Below are positions 9,649 to 21,099 of a stretch of 64,000 bases of DNA, piece by piece. The stretch lies in NCBI GenBank assembly GCA_963575745.1, contig CAUYUJ010015305.1, forward strand, positions 923,991 to 987,990, given 5' to 3'. This DNA comes from Prorocentrum cordatum (Eukaryota > Sar > Dinophyceae > Prorocentrales > Prorocentraceae). Each line of letters begins with the position of its first letter. The stretch's first letter is position 1. A program made the translations under genes and the position numbers. The notes under the pieces were generated by a model that ran no database searches, was not told the DNA's origin, and was given only the letters and a program-made list of their open reading frames with translations.

Positions 9649-11137
9649 CCATCCCGAGCTCGCAGATGCAATCCAGCAGACGCCGAAATGCCAATTGGAC
9701 AGATGGAGCAGGAAATTCTTGGAAAGAAATGACATCCGCACAGACGAGGCCAAAATGAAGCTCTTGGTGCACGCCATCCTCATTTCAACGAACACTGATC
9801 ACCTCGAGGTCTCGAACTCACATATTCGCAGGATTGTGAAAAAGCATGTGCAATGCCAGCAGGCTGATCCAATTGGGCTCGGTGCGAAATGGATGGCTGC
9901 TTGCATTCGCGCCTGGAGTACGGCGCCACGAGTTTCTGTGGATTCTGGGGCAGACACCGAGGGCACCGACGAACACAATCCTGGCGGTCCAAAGTATGGT
10001 GGCGGCGGCGCATGGCGTGCTTTCGTGGGGAAGCAGAGGCCGAATGATCCGGCAGAGGTTGGTCGCTTGTATCGGGCCCTCAAGGACACCGTCGGTTCTG
10101 AGGTGCTGGAGCAGTGTATCGCGGAGGGCAAGGCGGCCACAGAGAGGCGGCGAAGGGGGGAATCAGCGTTCGGCATGAAGCGTAGCAAGGTCGGTCGCCT
10201 GCAAGAGCAACGGTACTTGGTGGCCAGGATGTCGGAGGGCAATCTTGAGAGTGCAGCCGCCAAGGTGATCAGCGACGCGCAGACGTATTCCTACGATGTC
10301 GCCGAGACGATGCTGCTGACCAATAGATTGCGCAATACTCGTGCTGCAAAGCAACGCGAGGAGGAAGAGAAGGACTCCATGGACATTGCCGCCTTCGAGG
10401 CAGCTGCGGCCGAAGCTCGGCGGGGCGAGCTCGCCAGTCAGATGCCCGAGGCTGCCAGCCATGTTTCAGGACTGAGAGTGGCCCCTGGCCCCATCCACGG
10501 CATGGGGGTGATGGAAGCCGACGTTGGGTCGGCTTGTGCAGACGCCACGGGTTGGATTCAGTACGTGAATGATATGCAGAAACATCGGAAGAATTTCATG
10601 TCATCCTTGGGTAATTATTGGAACTTCTTTCACAGGACGATGCGCGACGATGCCGCTGATGCAGGCAAGTCGAGCGATGAGGAGGAGGAGCATCGCCATG
10701 GTTGCTGCTGGGGCCTGGGCGTCTGCATATGCTCGGATGCTGGGGCGCAGCTTTGGCGTTTTCGGAACTCAGTGCTGCTCGCCATGAAGGCCATGTGCCC
10801 GAGGAGCGGGTGCAACCGCAGGACGCTGCTCAAGGACGGTCACATCGTCCTGCGATTCGAGTCGTCGCTTGCTGACGGTGCAGATGATGCTTTGGCTGAC
10901 TTCTGGGGTCTCGGCACGGACGTCCGCTATTGGCACGTCAGCAGCCAATCCTTGGCGCCATTTGTGCCGCGCGTGCAGGAGATGGCCGCGGCCAGTGATG
11001 AGGAGGCACTTGGCGCCAACCGAAGGGGAGATGAGATTGCACTCAAGGTGGGTCGTGCGAACTGGGGCGTGGGGGCATGTGGTTGGGGCCCAGAGCTACA
11101 GAGCCACATCTTGTTCCATGGGGCCCCTGGCGCTTAG
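9530..11137 (+). CDS. Transposase-like protein, C-terminal part (frameshifted continuation)
   Basis: A 535-aa open frame from ATG 9530, offset from the preceding frame and overlapping it. The N-terminus (FTSLSSAGAYIEDLIAG onward) reads as a direct continuation of the upstream protein, so the two were probably one polypeptide of about 1,180 aa. TDHLEVSNSHIRR places a Glu (nt 9806-9808) in a helix, as would be expected of the last acidic residue of a DDE-type transposase (inference). GGGAWRAFV, a coiled-coil-prone Arg/Glu segment, and a Cys-rich HGCCWGLGVCICSD segment follow. The last ~30 codons after 11049 (a GTGGGT possible splice donor) may be intronic. Confidence 0.55.
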   Translation: MTNDLKADAFTSLSSAGAYIEDLIAGPHSQPPWTLFLVLNHPELADAIQQTPKCQLDRWSRKFLERNDIRTDEAKMKLLVHAILISTNTDHLEVSNSHIRRIVKKHVQCQQADPIGLGAKWMAACIRAWSTAPRVSVDSGADTEGTDEHNPGGPKYGGGGAWRAFVGKQRPNDPAEVGRLYRALKDTVGSEVLEQCIAEGKAATERRRRGESAFGMKRSKVGRLQEQRYLVARMSEGNLESAAAKVISDAQTYSYDVAETMLLTNRLRNTRAAKQREEEEKDSMDIAAFEAAAAEARRGELASQMPEAASHVSGLRVAPGPIHGMGVMEADVGSACADATGWIQYVNDMQKHRKNFMSSLGNYWNFFHRTMRDDAADAGKSSDEEEEHRHGCCWGLGVCICSDAGAQLWRFRNSVLLAMKAMCPRSGCNRRTLLKDGHIVLRFESSLADGADDALADFWGLGTDVRYWHVSSQSLAPFVPRVQEMAAASDEEALGANRRGDEIALKVGRANWGVGACGWGPELQSHILFHGAPGA

Positions 11138-11867
11138 CTTGCCCCCATCATCAATTCCATTGGCGATGTCCACCAGGGCAGTCTGGGGGTCTGGAGGAGC
11201 GGCGCTGGCCGCGGGCACTAGCATGTTCAAGCAATAGCGCCGACGATGGTGAAGTGAGGCCTTCGGGGGGCCTCTGGGCTCTTGGCTCTTGGCCCGTGGT
11301 GCTATCTTGGGCCTTGGGATCTTGGGTATTTGGTCTTGTGCACTATTTGATAGATTCGGGCTTGTGCCACCCCCACCATTGGGGCTCTCCTTGATCTCCT
11401 CGGGAGCTTCGGGCCATTTTCTGAGTTGTAGCCTGTAGGCCTGTAGCCTGTAGGCTGTAGGCTGTAGGCTGGAACGGTGGATATCATTAGTTTGCGCATC
11501 ACCGCTCGGATGTGGCATAGCGCACAACATCATGTTTGTGGCCTCTTGTTGCACTCTTGGGTCATGGCGTCTTGGCTCTAGGGTCTACTGTCTAATGTCT
11601 AGGGTCTTGGGTCTAGGGTTTAGGGTCTAGGGCTCGCATGGTGCCACCTGGAGCCTGGGCCCCCCTGGAGCTGTCTCTGCACGCATCGCACCCTTCTGAG
11701 GCCTCGCGATCTTGGGGCAATCTTGAGGCATCATTGGCTTATGGGGCCCATCGGTAGCGACACTGTGATAAAGAATAGTGCGCAGGGAACGTCTATATTC
11801 TATATATTACTATGTCTGGTGCTTTCTAAGCTATGGGCCCCGAGCCGCATTCCCGCTGCGCTCTCGG
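11138..11867. other. Possible intron or 3' spacer with TAGGCTG words
   Basis: Contains word-like repeats (GCCTGTAGGCTGTAGGCTG near 11440-11470; TCTAGGGTCTTGGGTCTAGG near 11570-11630). It could be the 3' part of an intron starting at 11049 and ending with the AG before 11870. This is speculative. Confidence 0.3.
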
Positions 11868-12469
11868 AAGGCAGCGACTGATTGGCGCAACCTGTATGTG
11901 ATGGCTGAGCTGTTTTCGTTCAACCTGACCTGGCGCATGTCCTTGTTGGAGCTCGCCGCGCACACACGTTCATGCCCTCGTTTCCAGCCCGCGGTGCCTC
12001 TCTTCAAAGAGTTTTACCCGCCCGTGGAGCAGCGACAGGTATGGCCTGCACTGCCGCGCAGCAGGGGTCGGCCTGGACCTCGGGGCGGCCGTGGTGGAGG
12101 CGACGGCGATGGCCGCGGGCGCGCGCGCGGCCGCAGTGGTGCCCGCGGGAGAGGGCGAGGGCGCCGCGGGCGCGCCGCTGCCGCGCCTGCCGCGCCCGCG
12201 CCGCAGCCAGAGGCGGGGCGCGGGGCTGGGGCGCGCGGCCCGGTGGAGGCGACGGCTACGTGCATGAGCCGTGGCTGGAGGGCTCGGACGTCGGCTCCGA
12301 TGACGGCATGGGCGGCGGAGACGACGTGCGCATCGATGCACACTTCGACGAGCGCGACGAGGCCGAGGGGTCAGACGTCGGCTCCGACGGCGCGGGCTCG
12401 GGCGTGAATGATTCAAGCTCGGACGGATCTTGGGAACAGCACGGCTCCGACGAGGAGCTCGGTCTTTAA
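11868..12469 (+). CDS. Candidate acidic C-terminal exons (unknown protein)
   Basis: Two coding-like stretches in different frames. The first, about 11868-12039, encodes aromatic/hydrophobic sequence (DWRNLYVMAELFSFNLTWRM). The second, about 12235-12469, encodes an acidic Gly/Ser/Asp tail with repeated GSDVGSD and ends at TAA 12467-12469. A very G+C-rich Arg/Gly-coding stretch between them has a GTATGG after CAGCGACAG (~12040) that could be a splice donor. They may be the last exons of the transposase-like gene upstream, or an independent fragment. Confidence that any of it is translated is modest. Confidence 0.35.
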
Positions 12470-12797
12470 TTACACCAGCCCACCTCCCCCATCCTTCCGA
12501 TTTCGGATGGGGTGAGGGGAGGGACATGTACGGGGGCGGGGGGTAGGGTAGGGTCAAGCCGTCAAGCCAGCTCGAGCGAGTCAAGCATTGCATGCCCAGT
12601 CCCACACGCCCTCCCACAACATGAGAAACAGTGATGGGTGGGACGCGGTGGTAACGGGATGGGAAATCGGTGGGGTGGGGTGTAGTGTGTAGTGGGCATG
12701 GGGTGGGGTAGGGTAGAAGGGGGGAAGGCTGTGGGAAGCGGCGGGAGGAGCGGATGAGCAGTGATCATGATGGTGGGGGCGGAATGCGATGGGGAGT

Positions 12798-12881
<84 letters not shown>

Positions 12882-13532
12882 GGGGGGATAAGGATGCGTT
12901 GATGGCCCGAGCAGGTTGGGGGGGAGGGATGAGGGAGGGGCGTTGCGCGAAGTAGTATTGGGAATTAGGAATTAGGAACTATGATGCTAGGTTATAGGGG
13001 CTAGGAGCTAGGAGCTAGGAGGCAGGGCAAGGATTGATAATTGGTGAAGCGCGTGGGTAATGCAACGCGGAAGGCTAGGGGCCACGGGCTAGGGGCTAGG
13101 GGCTAGGGGCTAGGAATATGGCGGGGATCGTGGAGATGGGGCGCCGATGAGGGCGATGATGCTGAGGGGGGGTGCGAGGGGCGAGGAGGAGGGGGGGGGG
13201 GGGGGGGGGGGGGCGAGGTGCGAGGCGAGGAGGGCCACAGCATAAGGCGGGGAATAGGAAAAGAGGGGGTTTGCGAGTGATGGGTAGGAGGAAAGGGGGT
13301 TAGGACACGGCCACCACCACCCCCCCCCCCCCCCATCCACCTTCAGTGGAGAACTCAAAGAGGCTGGCGGCCCGCCCTCCCCAGACAAATCCGCCCCCCT
13401 CCCCCTCTCCCCCCCACCACCCCCACCCAACGCGCCATTCCCGCCTCAGGAGACTGACGACTCGGGGTTGTCGTGGGCGGGGGACACGGAGGAGGAGGAC
13501 ACCGAGGAGGAACAATCTAACGGCTTTTCGGT
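12470..13532. repeat. G/T-rich degenerate repeats with a long (GT)n tract
   Basis: A perfect GT tract of about 80 bp lies at 12799-12879. GGGGCTAGG and GGAGCTA words repeat near 12960-13115, a G homopolymer near 13190-13215 and a C homopolymer near 13319-13334. No gene seen. Confidence 0.85.
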
Positions 13533-13905
13533 CATTCCGCTTTTTTCTTATTTTTTTTCTCTTATTTTTTGATTCCTTTTTTATTTTCTTTGCATTTTTT
13601 CTTCTTTTTTTTTTTGTTATTTTGTTTACTCTTTTTTCTATGTCCCTTATTATTTTTTCTTTTTTATGTGTTTTTTTTCTTCCTTCTTTTTTTCTTTTTT
13701 TTCTTCTTTTTCTTTTTTATTTTCTTTCATTCTTTTTTTTTATTTTTCTCGTTTCACTTTTTTTTTTTTGTTTTGTTTTTTGTGTTTATTTGTTTGTTTT
13801 TTTCTTACTTTTTATGTTTTTTTTTTCTGTATTTTTTTAAATTTTTTGTAAGTTTTTTTGCTTTTTTTTTTGGTTTCTTGCTTTTTTTTTTATTTATTTT
13901 TTTGC
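13533..13905 (+). repeat. T-rich tract
   Basis: About 370 bp of T runs broken mainly by C and G. The open frames are Phe/Leu runs and are rejected as genes. It stands out sharply from the G+C-rich surroundings and shows strong strand asymmetry. Confidence 0.85.
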
Positions 13906-14286
13906 GCTGCCCCTCGGGTTCGCATTGATGGTGGTTTCGCCTCAGCGCCTCAGCACATGTCACGCTCCAGCTCCTGATGTGGGCGGGGAGCTTCAGAATT
14001 GCGCGGTCGCGGTGGCGTGCGCGCGCTTTTCGAATTGCGCTTTCGGCTCGGCGCCAGCCTCGCCCCTGCCACTCTGCTGCCCCGCAGCCGCGTGTTGCGA
14101 TTGCCACTCTTCTGTATCCCTCTGGCGGTGGCTGCGCGGTTGACCCCCCCCCCGCCATGCACGCATACTTTGCGCAGCTCGTGCGTCGAATTCGTCGGCG
14201 ACGCGCGCGTTGCTCGCCCGCTTGTGCGGAAACGTGTCTGCGGCGGGCGGCCGCCGCATACTGTATGTTTCGCGCGCGCGTTAAAT
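13906..14286. other. G+C-rich spacer
   Basis: CG-dense sequence with several short open frames on both strands and no recognisable protein. Nothing assigned. Confidence 0.4.
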
Positions 14287-15177
14287 GCTTAACGCTTCGT
14301 GTAACGTGTAACCCGACCTGCATATTCAGAAGCCATGCCCATGAGAGCTGACGGGGAATGTCAAGAAGGGACACATATAATGAACCAAAGTGGGCAATGC
14401 GAGAAGAGTGGTCAGGGTGTTGGAGTGTTGGAGCCCTCTCTGAGGTCTTTTGGAAGGTCTCTGGGCCTTCTTGGGATTCTTGGGCGGGCGGGAGGGGGGG
14501 GGGGCATCGGGGCCCTCTTGATGCCCTTCTGTGGCTCTCTTTTGGGCTTTTTGGGAGCCCTGGAGGACCTCTTGGGGCTGTCGTGGAGGGTGTCGGTTAG
14601 AAGATATGGCGTCTTCCCGTGGTGCCCCCCTCTGGGGCAATCAAGATAGCCCCTTGGGACGTTCTTGGGCCTCTGTTGGGGCGCTATTGGGCGCTCTTGG
14701 GGTCGTCACAGGGCATAGGGCCTCTTGGGCTCTTCTTGGGGCTTTCTTATGCCATCTTAAGGCTTGAAGCGCATCGGAAGAGAAACGGCGAGAGAGCACA
14801 CATGATAACATTTTCTTGCGTTTGTTGAAGGTCTGGAGTCTTGGCTTCTCGGGGAGGTCCTGAGGGGTCTGCAAAAGCACCTTCAACCGTCTTGTGTCTT
14901 GTGGCCCTCTTAAGGCCTTTTGGAAGCATGGTGGAGCTCATCTTGAGCGACCTTACACTGTCTTGAGCCATCTTGGAGGCCATCTACGAGCCCTCTTGGA
15001 GCCATCTATGGGTATCTTGTGCGCCCCACCCCCTCGCGGGGACCCCCGTCCAGGTCCAGGGGGGGGGGGCGTGGGGAGGGGTAAACCCGTCCCCGAAGGG
15101 GAAGAAGGGCTTGTGGAAGAGGAAACAGGAACATCGTTAAACCGCCTGTCGCCCAAATGACTGGCGGGATTTTAGCG
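14287..15177 (+). repeat. ~0.88-kb interspersed repeat, copy 1
   Basis: Matches 37410-38290 in order: TAACGCTTCG.GTAAC, GACGGG.AATG.CAAGAA, GGTCAGGGTGTTGGAGT, CATCGGAAGAGAAAC, CCGTCCAGGTCCAGGGG, CGAAGGGGAAGAAGG, ACATCGTTA and CGCCTGTCGCCCAA. The middle is filled with degenerate CTTGGGGC.CT words. Non-coding and diverged; probably an old non-autonomous element. Confidence 0.75.
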
Positions 15178-18100
15178 GCTGGTGGTTGCGGGCAGAAGTG
15201 CCTTGGGTGTTGGCTTGAGGCTTGAATTTGATGTGCACGTATTTCGATATTTCTGCATTTTTTCTTTTAAGCTTTCGGTAGTAGGTAGTAGGTGGTAGGT
15301 TTTAAGTGCTGCGATTACGCGTCGGGCGTAGGCTTAGACTGGGCCCCCTTGTAGGTGTAGGTGCGTAGGTTTTGTAGGGCTTGCCACGGCGCCACCAGCC
15401 GTGTACATGCAATGCAATGTAGGGTCTCAGCGAGCGCTTTGCATTTATCGCGCTCATGTTTGTTTCTTGTAGCTTGTAGCTTGTAGCGTGTAGCCAGCGC
15501 TGGCCGCTGGCGAACATTTGCTGCCCGCGTTGTCCTTGCTGCGGCCCCGACGCAGATGCGCGGAAAGGCGCGCGGCAGGTGTTGTCATGAAAACCTCGAG
15601 CCCGCCAGTGCCTAAGACAGCGCGTGCGCCCGCTGTTGCGCGCGGTTTGTTGTTAGGTCTGGCAATGGTAGGCTTGTCATCAGCGCTGGCAGGCACTCAC
15701 GCAAGCACGCTAGTCGCTAGTATACTGCGCTGCGCTGCCATTATTTCACGCGCGCGGTGTTGGTTCACAAGTCGATGCGCCGCGCAGCGCCACGTCGCCG
15801 TATGCGGTATGCTTACAGGCATCCGCGGCGTGGGAAACATGTTCTGAATATGCAGCTTCACCTTGCCGTTCTTGCGCGCTGGTACATCAACGCATTCGCC
15901 TGGCGGAAGTTGCATTGTATGAGCCGTTGATGTTGGGCCGTGGGCCCTGCGGCAATTCGGCAAATGGCTCGCGCGCCCCGGCCACCAGCATCCCAGCAGC
16001 TCAATGGGTCGCGCGCCCCAACTCCCAGCAGCTGGGCTGCGCGCGGGGCCGCGCCGCGTAGTTCCCGCCCACCTGGCGGAGCGAATTTTCTCTGGCTGCA
16101 AGAGCACTTGCGCTTGCGACCGGCCAGCTGGCCAGCTGGCCAGCTGCTGGCTATGGGCTATGGTTTGGGCGTCTCGATCGGTTTGTGTTTGCGCCCAGGC
16201 GCGTTGTTTGCAGCGTGGCCTGCGCGTCTGTTCATGGTTCAGCTGTCAATGTTGAGCATGATGGCGTTGGCGATCGTTTACTTGCCCGACCGCGGCCTGA
16301 GTTATGAGTGGCGCCATTGGCTTCGGGCATTATCGAAGCGCGGGTTCTTGGTCCTCGGCTGCCCTGCAGTCGCGGCAGGCCCGAGGTCAGAGGTGATTTG
16401 GTTATAGATTCGATGGGCGGGCATGTGCGGGCTCGCCATTTCGGGGCCGCGCGCTTTTGCACCTGCCGCGGCACATTCGGCGGGCGGTATGGGCGCGCGA
16501 TTGCCGTGAGAGCTGTTGTTGCGTTTGCCGTACCATTGCATTTTCGTTATTTCTGGGCGCTCTGCTGTTTTCCGTGCTCCCACTTCCAAGCGCCTAAGCG
16601 GCTAAGGTCTAAGCTCTAAGCCTCTCATGTTTAAATCTCTAAGGTGCACTGTTCCAGGCTTACGCGTTGAAGGTCGGGCTTCAAGCTACAGCAGCGCCCT
16701 GGGCAGCTAGAATACATGTTCAAACGGCCAACGTTCCAACTCCTCCCTGCTTAAGCGTTGCCAGGTGCTCAGTTACCGATGGTATGTGTGCCCTTTGTGT
16801 ACCGAGTTCCTACGCATCTGAACAGTTCGGTGCAGCGCGCGGCTCGCGCGCGTGCCAGCGCGCGCCTGGTCAGCGCGAGCGCGACGCGCGGGCGATGATT
16901 TCGTCTACGGTCTACGCGCCCAGCTTCCATAAGCACAGAGCAGACGTCACGCGCGCGCAAGTCGCAAGTCGCAGAGCAAGTCCACAGCGACGCTTGCTGA
17001 CTGCGTGGAAATGCGAGAGAAGATGTGGCGCGCGCCACCGCGAATTCGGGTTGCCCGCGTCGCATGGCCGCTTGGCCCGTGGGCGGATTATTGAGAGATG
17101 GTAGCTGGCAGCTAGGAGCTTGGTGCGAGTTGCTAGTTGGTAAATTTAAATTTGGTAGCTGGCAGCTGTTAGACGCTCGCCCGCTAGCTGCTAGCTGCTC
17201 GCTGATCGCTGATGGTTCGTCAGCGACCAGCTGCTAGCATGCTAGCTGATCGCCGCTAGCTGCTCGCTGCGAAGTGCTAGCGGCCCGTGCCATTGCGCTG
17301 TCGGCTCAAAAAGCGCGGCAGCGCGCAGCGGGCGTGCAAACCGCCCGCGTGCGCGCGCGGGGAGGTGCGCATTCCCGCCGCATAGGAATAGCCATGCTGG
17401 TTGAGGCTCCGCGATATGGAGTCTTGGGCTTAAGGTTGGCCCATAGCGCCTGGCCCCATGGCGCCCAGCGCCTGGCGCCTAGCGGGCATCTCCGAGCGGC
17501 CCAGCGCATCGCGCGCCGACATGGCTCTCAACGCGTCGCGCGGTGCTCGCCCGCCTGCCCGCCGTGCAACGTGCAGCGCGCGCTTGGATCGCCTGCGCGC
17601 GCCAGCGGACGGCCCAGCAGTTTGCAACCTCCCAGTTGAAAGGCTGCCGCTTTGGCCTGGGGCCTAAGGTCTAAGCCCCAAGCCTTACCCCAAGCTTAGA
17701 CATTGATGTGACTCCTGGGCGCCCACGCATATGGCCCCGAGGTCCAAGATGCTTATTTGTCTACTTCACCGTGGTCTTCGCCACGCGGCTTCACGCGCCC
17801 ATGGCGCCGCGCGCCAGTCGAGGCGAGCGCGCGCGGGGCGCTCCGCAGACACGCCGCGGAGACCGCCTTGTATGTTGTAGGCGTCGAAGTGACATTTGCA
17901 TTAGCCATCCTTCGCCGTTAATCCGCAGCCCCTGGTGCCCTGATGCCTCCTAGTGCCTAGTGCCTGGTGCCCAGTGCGCGCCCGCTGGGTACTGCAATTT
18001 GCAATGCGGCTTTCACGCGCGCGGCGCATGGTGCAACGCGCGCCAAGCGCGCGGGGCGTCTGAGTTCTTGGTTGCCAACCGGCAGCGTCGCAGCGTTTGC

Positions 18101-18987
18101 CTCGGGCTTGGGCGTTGCAGCTGCGCCTTCAACTTAACGCTTGGCCCTTTCGCGGAGCGCGTGCACGCGGCCACGGCGCGCGACATCCAGCGCGCGCTAC
18201 AGCGCGGCGCGACCATGCGCGCGCGTAAGGCAAACGGGGGCTGTAGCAGGCAGTACGGCGTCGGCATTGTCATGTCGGCATTGACGGTTAAGGGTTCATG
18301 GCTGATATATGGAGTCACGCCTGGGCGTGGGGCGCTAGAGCGCTAGGCGCTAGAACGCTTAGCGCTCTTGCGCGCGCCTGTCGAGTCTCCAGCTCGGCAC
18401 GCGTTGCTCACGCGCTCGCCGCGTCGCGCGACGCGCGACGCGCGCGCGGAGATCTGCGCGCCTTCATGGGAAAGTTTGCAACCTTGACAAATGGCATTGA
18501 ACATTAGGTGTGCAACCGAACGGGATAAAGAACACTTACAGCGCATAGCGCGTAGCGCTTAGCGCTGAGCGCTTAGCGCTTGGCTTTTACCGCGCGCCGA
18601 TGTCGCAGTCTTGCAACGTGCACCGCCCCCTCTGCCCCACGCCCGACCGCCCCTCGCCCGCGCGCGGGAACGCATTGCATGCCGATATACTTCCACGCGG
18701 CGCATGGCAGACGGCAGCGCGGGGTATCGCGCCGCCATATATTATTTAATTCTGAGGCGTTGTATTCGCGTTGCAAAGAAGTGGGTGCCCGTTGCATGTG
18801 CGTTGCATTGGCGTTGCGGCGCGCTTGGTATGTATTTGAATAACCTGTGTTCGAGGTTGGATGTCAGGGTTTGGTGGCCGCGCAGTGTATTGCGTACAAC
18901 ATCTAGATTACATATGAACACTGAATTGTGGGGCATTGCACCAACATTGCATTTGCATTGCAGCAGGGTGCCCGCGTCGGTGCTTAC
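15178..18987. other. Decayed G+C-rich DNA with word-like short repeats
   Basis: No believable gene. Short tandem words recur: GTAGGTAGTAGG near 15285, a GGCCAGCTGGCCAGCT palindromic tandem at about 16121-16150, GCTAGCTGCTAGCTG near 17190-17270 and GCGCTTAGCGCTGAGC near 18545-18585. About 80 bp near 15440-15520 (ending CCAGCGCTGGCCGCTGGCGA) recurs near 23925-23990. Short open frames on both strands lack any recognisable pattern. Confidence 0.55.
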
Positions 18988-19799
18988 ATGCCTTGTGCTT
19001 TGCTTTGCAAGGCACGCGGACCTGGTCCAGTTCCCCTTCCAACCCCGCCGCCGACGGGAGCGGCCACATCTTCTTCGTCTGGGTCTGGGCCGCCACCCCC
19101 GCCACCCGCGGGCCCAGTGGAACGGGTGAAAGCAGACGTAGTGTTCTTTGTCGATTGCGGTCCAGGCAAGAAGCCTGGCAAGATCACATGGTATATTGCG
19201 GCCTTGCGGTTCCCGCGTGGATACTCATCGGTACCCTTTTGCCAATGAGGGATCGCATCTGGGTTTTATGTTCTAGGTTTCACTTTTTAGACAGGGGGCG
19301 GCGTAGCTGGAACAGGAGTTTGGAGGATGAGGAGAATTAGGGGGGCAATTGGCAATGGCGAGGGCGACAACAAACACTACCCACTACCTGGTACGAAAGC
19401 GAAGAAGAGGGCGGCGACGACGGCAGGAAAGCTGGCCCAAAGGACGCGCCATGCACCTTTGGCCTCGTCTGGAGGCACGCGCGGATTGTAAGAGCGGGAA
19501 TTTTGAGGCTGTTTGCAAAAATTGCACAGGGTTGTGCCGTCGCACAAAAACGTCTTAATCACCCTAAAAGGGGGAGGATTGTGACTCACCCTGGACAGGG
19601 CCGCCCCGTCGGCGATCTCGTTGCTTGGCTCTTGCACGGTGCGACAAACCCAGCCGTTCATAAGGGTCACGATCCGCCGCGCCCTGCCAGGTTAGATGGC
19701 AGGGCTCTTGCTAAACTGTCTGTTTCAGGGCGGCAGGTGCTCGCGCAGGAACGCCCGAAGGGCGCAGACCCTGACAGCGAGCCCAATTCGCCCATATGA
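18988..19799 (+). pseudogene. Divergent third GQGR-domain copy, disrupted
   Basis: ATG 18988 opens a short Pro/Ser/Gly linker followed by VDCGPGKKPGKITWY, which parallels VDVGGANAPGKITYY of the 5897 protein. About 300 bp of non-matching DNA follows. Homology then resumes at about 19490 with GNFEAVCKNCTGLCRRTK and, after a one-base shift near 19545, NHPKRGRIVTHPGQGR, then DLVAWLLHG, ending in an acidic DSEPNS tail before TGA at 19797. The 300-bp gap begins GTATAT and ends AAG, so it could be an intron that the two closer copies lack. This copy keeps the Cys residues and GQGR but cannot be read through. Function unknown. Confidence 0.55.
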
Positions 19800-20279
19800 A
19801 GCTACAGTGTGCCCGCTCGCCCAGCCGTGCGAACTTGCTGCTTAACATGTTACGTTCCAACTGGAGACTGGAAACTGGAACGCAAAACAATAGTTTGGCA
19901 GTCTGGTGACTGGTATCTGATAGATTGGTACGTGCATTGTGTGTGATGCGTTATGTTACATGTGCTAAGCGTCAGGCGCTATGCCATGCTCTGCCATGAC
20001 GTTCCCCCGCGCCACGGCAGTGCTATGTGCTATGCTGCTATGCGATGTTACGTTCAGCCCAGCGCGAAGGCTATGAGTCGATGCAACATGTTTGTATGTT
20101 GCCGCGTATGCGTTTCCCACTCCTCAATGCAATATGCTATTCGCTGTGTTCGACAAATGCGGAGCTGTGAACTGCGTCCTGCTGCGAGTGCCCGTGTCGG
20201 TATGTGGGTCCTAGGACGAGACGGTATGGCAAGCGATTGTGTTTACCATTTCGGGTGGTTGGCTCTAGCGGGTCCAGAT
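19800..20279. other. Unassigned spacer
   Basis: Contains ATGC-word repeats (GCTATGTGCTATGCTGCTATGCGATG near 20025). No gene or RNA recognised. Confidence 0.4.
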
Positions 20280-20570
20280 GGCAAACGCATGTGCTTAATC
20301 CAGCGCCCTAGCCCCAAGCCCCCAGCGGGTGCAGAATCCATTTTGCACAAGGCGAGATGGTGAGATTCCAAACGCATGTGTTTGCCTTACAGGGTGGTGG
20401 GAGATTAGGCGGTGTAGTGTTGCAAACGCCTGTGCTTGCCCTTGTGGGTGGCGGATTGAACATCGCTGCAACATTCAATACTGCAAACACGCGCGCTTAT
20501 TTAACGCATCGGCCTGGCGGGTGGTGGGTTTCAAGCAATGCAGGGTTTAAACATTGCAAGCGTTTGTCCT
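20280..20570 (+). repeat. Degenerate ~55-60-bp tandem repeat
   Basis: Units contain GCAAACGCATGTGCTT then GG.GGTGG.. and begin near 20281, 20370, 20423, 20481 and (weak) 20555. Non-coding. Confidence 0.6.
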
Positions 20571-20775
20571 TACCCTGGGCCCTCCAAAGGGCCGTGTATT
20601 TGAAAACGAGGTAAGGTCCCATTTGCAAGTGCTGTAAACGGTTTCGCTCAGACCGTCAATCTGATTGACGGTTCGCTCCTTTGTTGTGGCACATCTTCCG
20701 TTTACAGAATCTCTGTTTTCATTGCCCAGCACGTTGGAAGCTCTTTCTTCGATTTGCCATCCAGCTCTAGCAGCG

Positions 20776-21099
20776 ATGAGCACGACGTCATTAAACTCGA
20801 GTCTGTCCAGAATGAAGAAGCCCGGATTCGCCGAGCATTGCCAATGGCTTCGCAAGGAGATTAGAAATGAAAGGAAGAAAAACAAACAGCTTGGAGAGTT
20901 CCTGGACTCTGTCGTCGAGCTGGTGGACGGTAGCACATCCAGCGCGGTCATCCAGGCGCGCGAGAAGGTGAGGAAGCAGAAGCTCGCGAAAACCAAGTCC
21001 ATTGGGGCCCAGACCAAGCCGACGCCCCTTGGGAGGTTGCAGAAGTTGTGGACGGGTCCGAAGATACTCGCTGCCGACGACGCCCAGAGCCCAGACTGA
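20776..21099 (+). CDS. Small basic coiled-coil protein (unknown function)
   Basis: A 107-aa protein from ATG 20776; the frame is open upstream but without another ATG in good sequence. It opens with a Ser/Thr-rich N-terminus (MSTTSLNSSLSRMKKPGF). A strongly helical, charged stretch follows (residues ~20-85) with heptad-like Leu/Ile/Val spacing (LRKEIRNERKKNKQLGEFL, then SSAVIQAREKVRKQKLAK), and the protein ends in an acidic DDAQSPD. Codon choice is G/C-ending, consistent with a real gene. No family recognised. Its surroundings are repeats, so it may be an accessory gene of a mobile element. Confidence 0.5.
   Translation: MSTTSLNSSLSRMKKPGFAEHCQWLRKEIRNERKKNKQLGEFLDSVVELVDGSTSSAVIQAREKVRKQKLAKTKSIGAQTKPTPLGRLQKLWTGPKILAADDAQSPD

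Noticed and set aside
13346-13928. Phe/Leu-rich frames suggesting membrane proteins
   Set aside because: T-homopolymer-rich tract; three frames are open simultaneously.
15518-15847. 109-codon plus-strand frame in CG-rich DNA
   Set aside because: No recognisable domain, atypical composition, overlapping open frames on the other strand, and it lies in a repeat shared with 23.9 kb.
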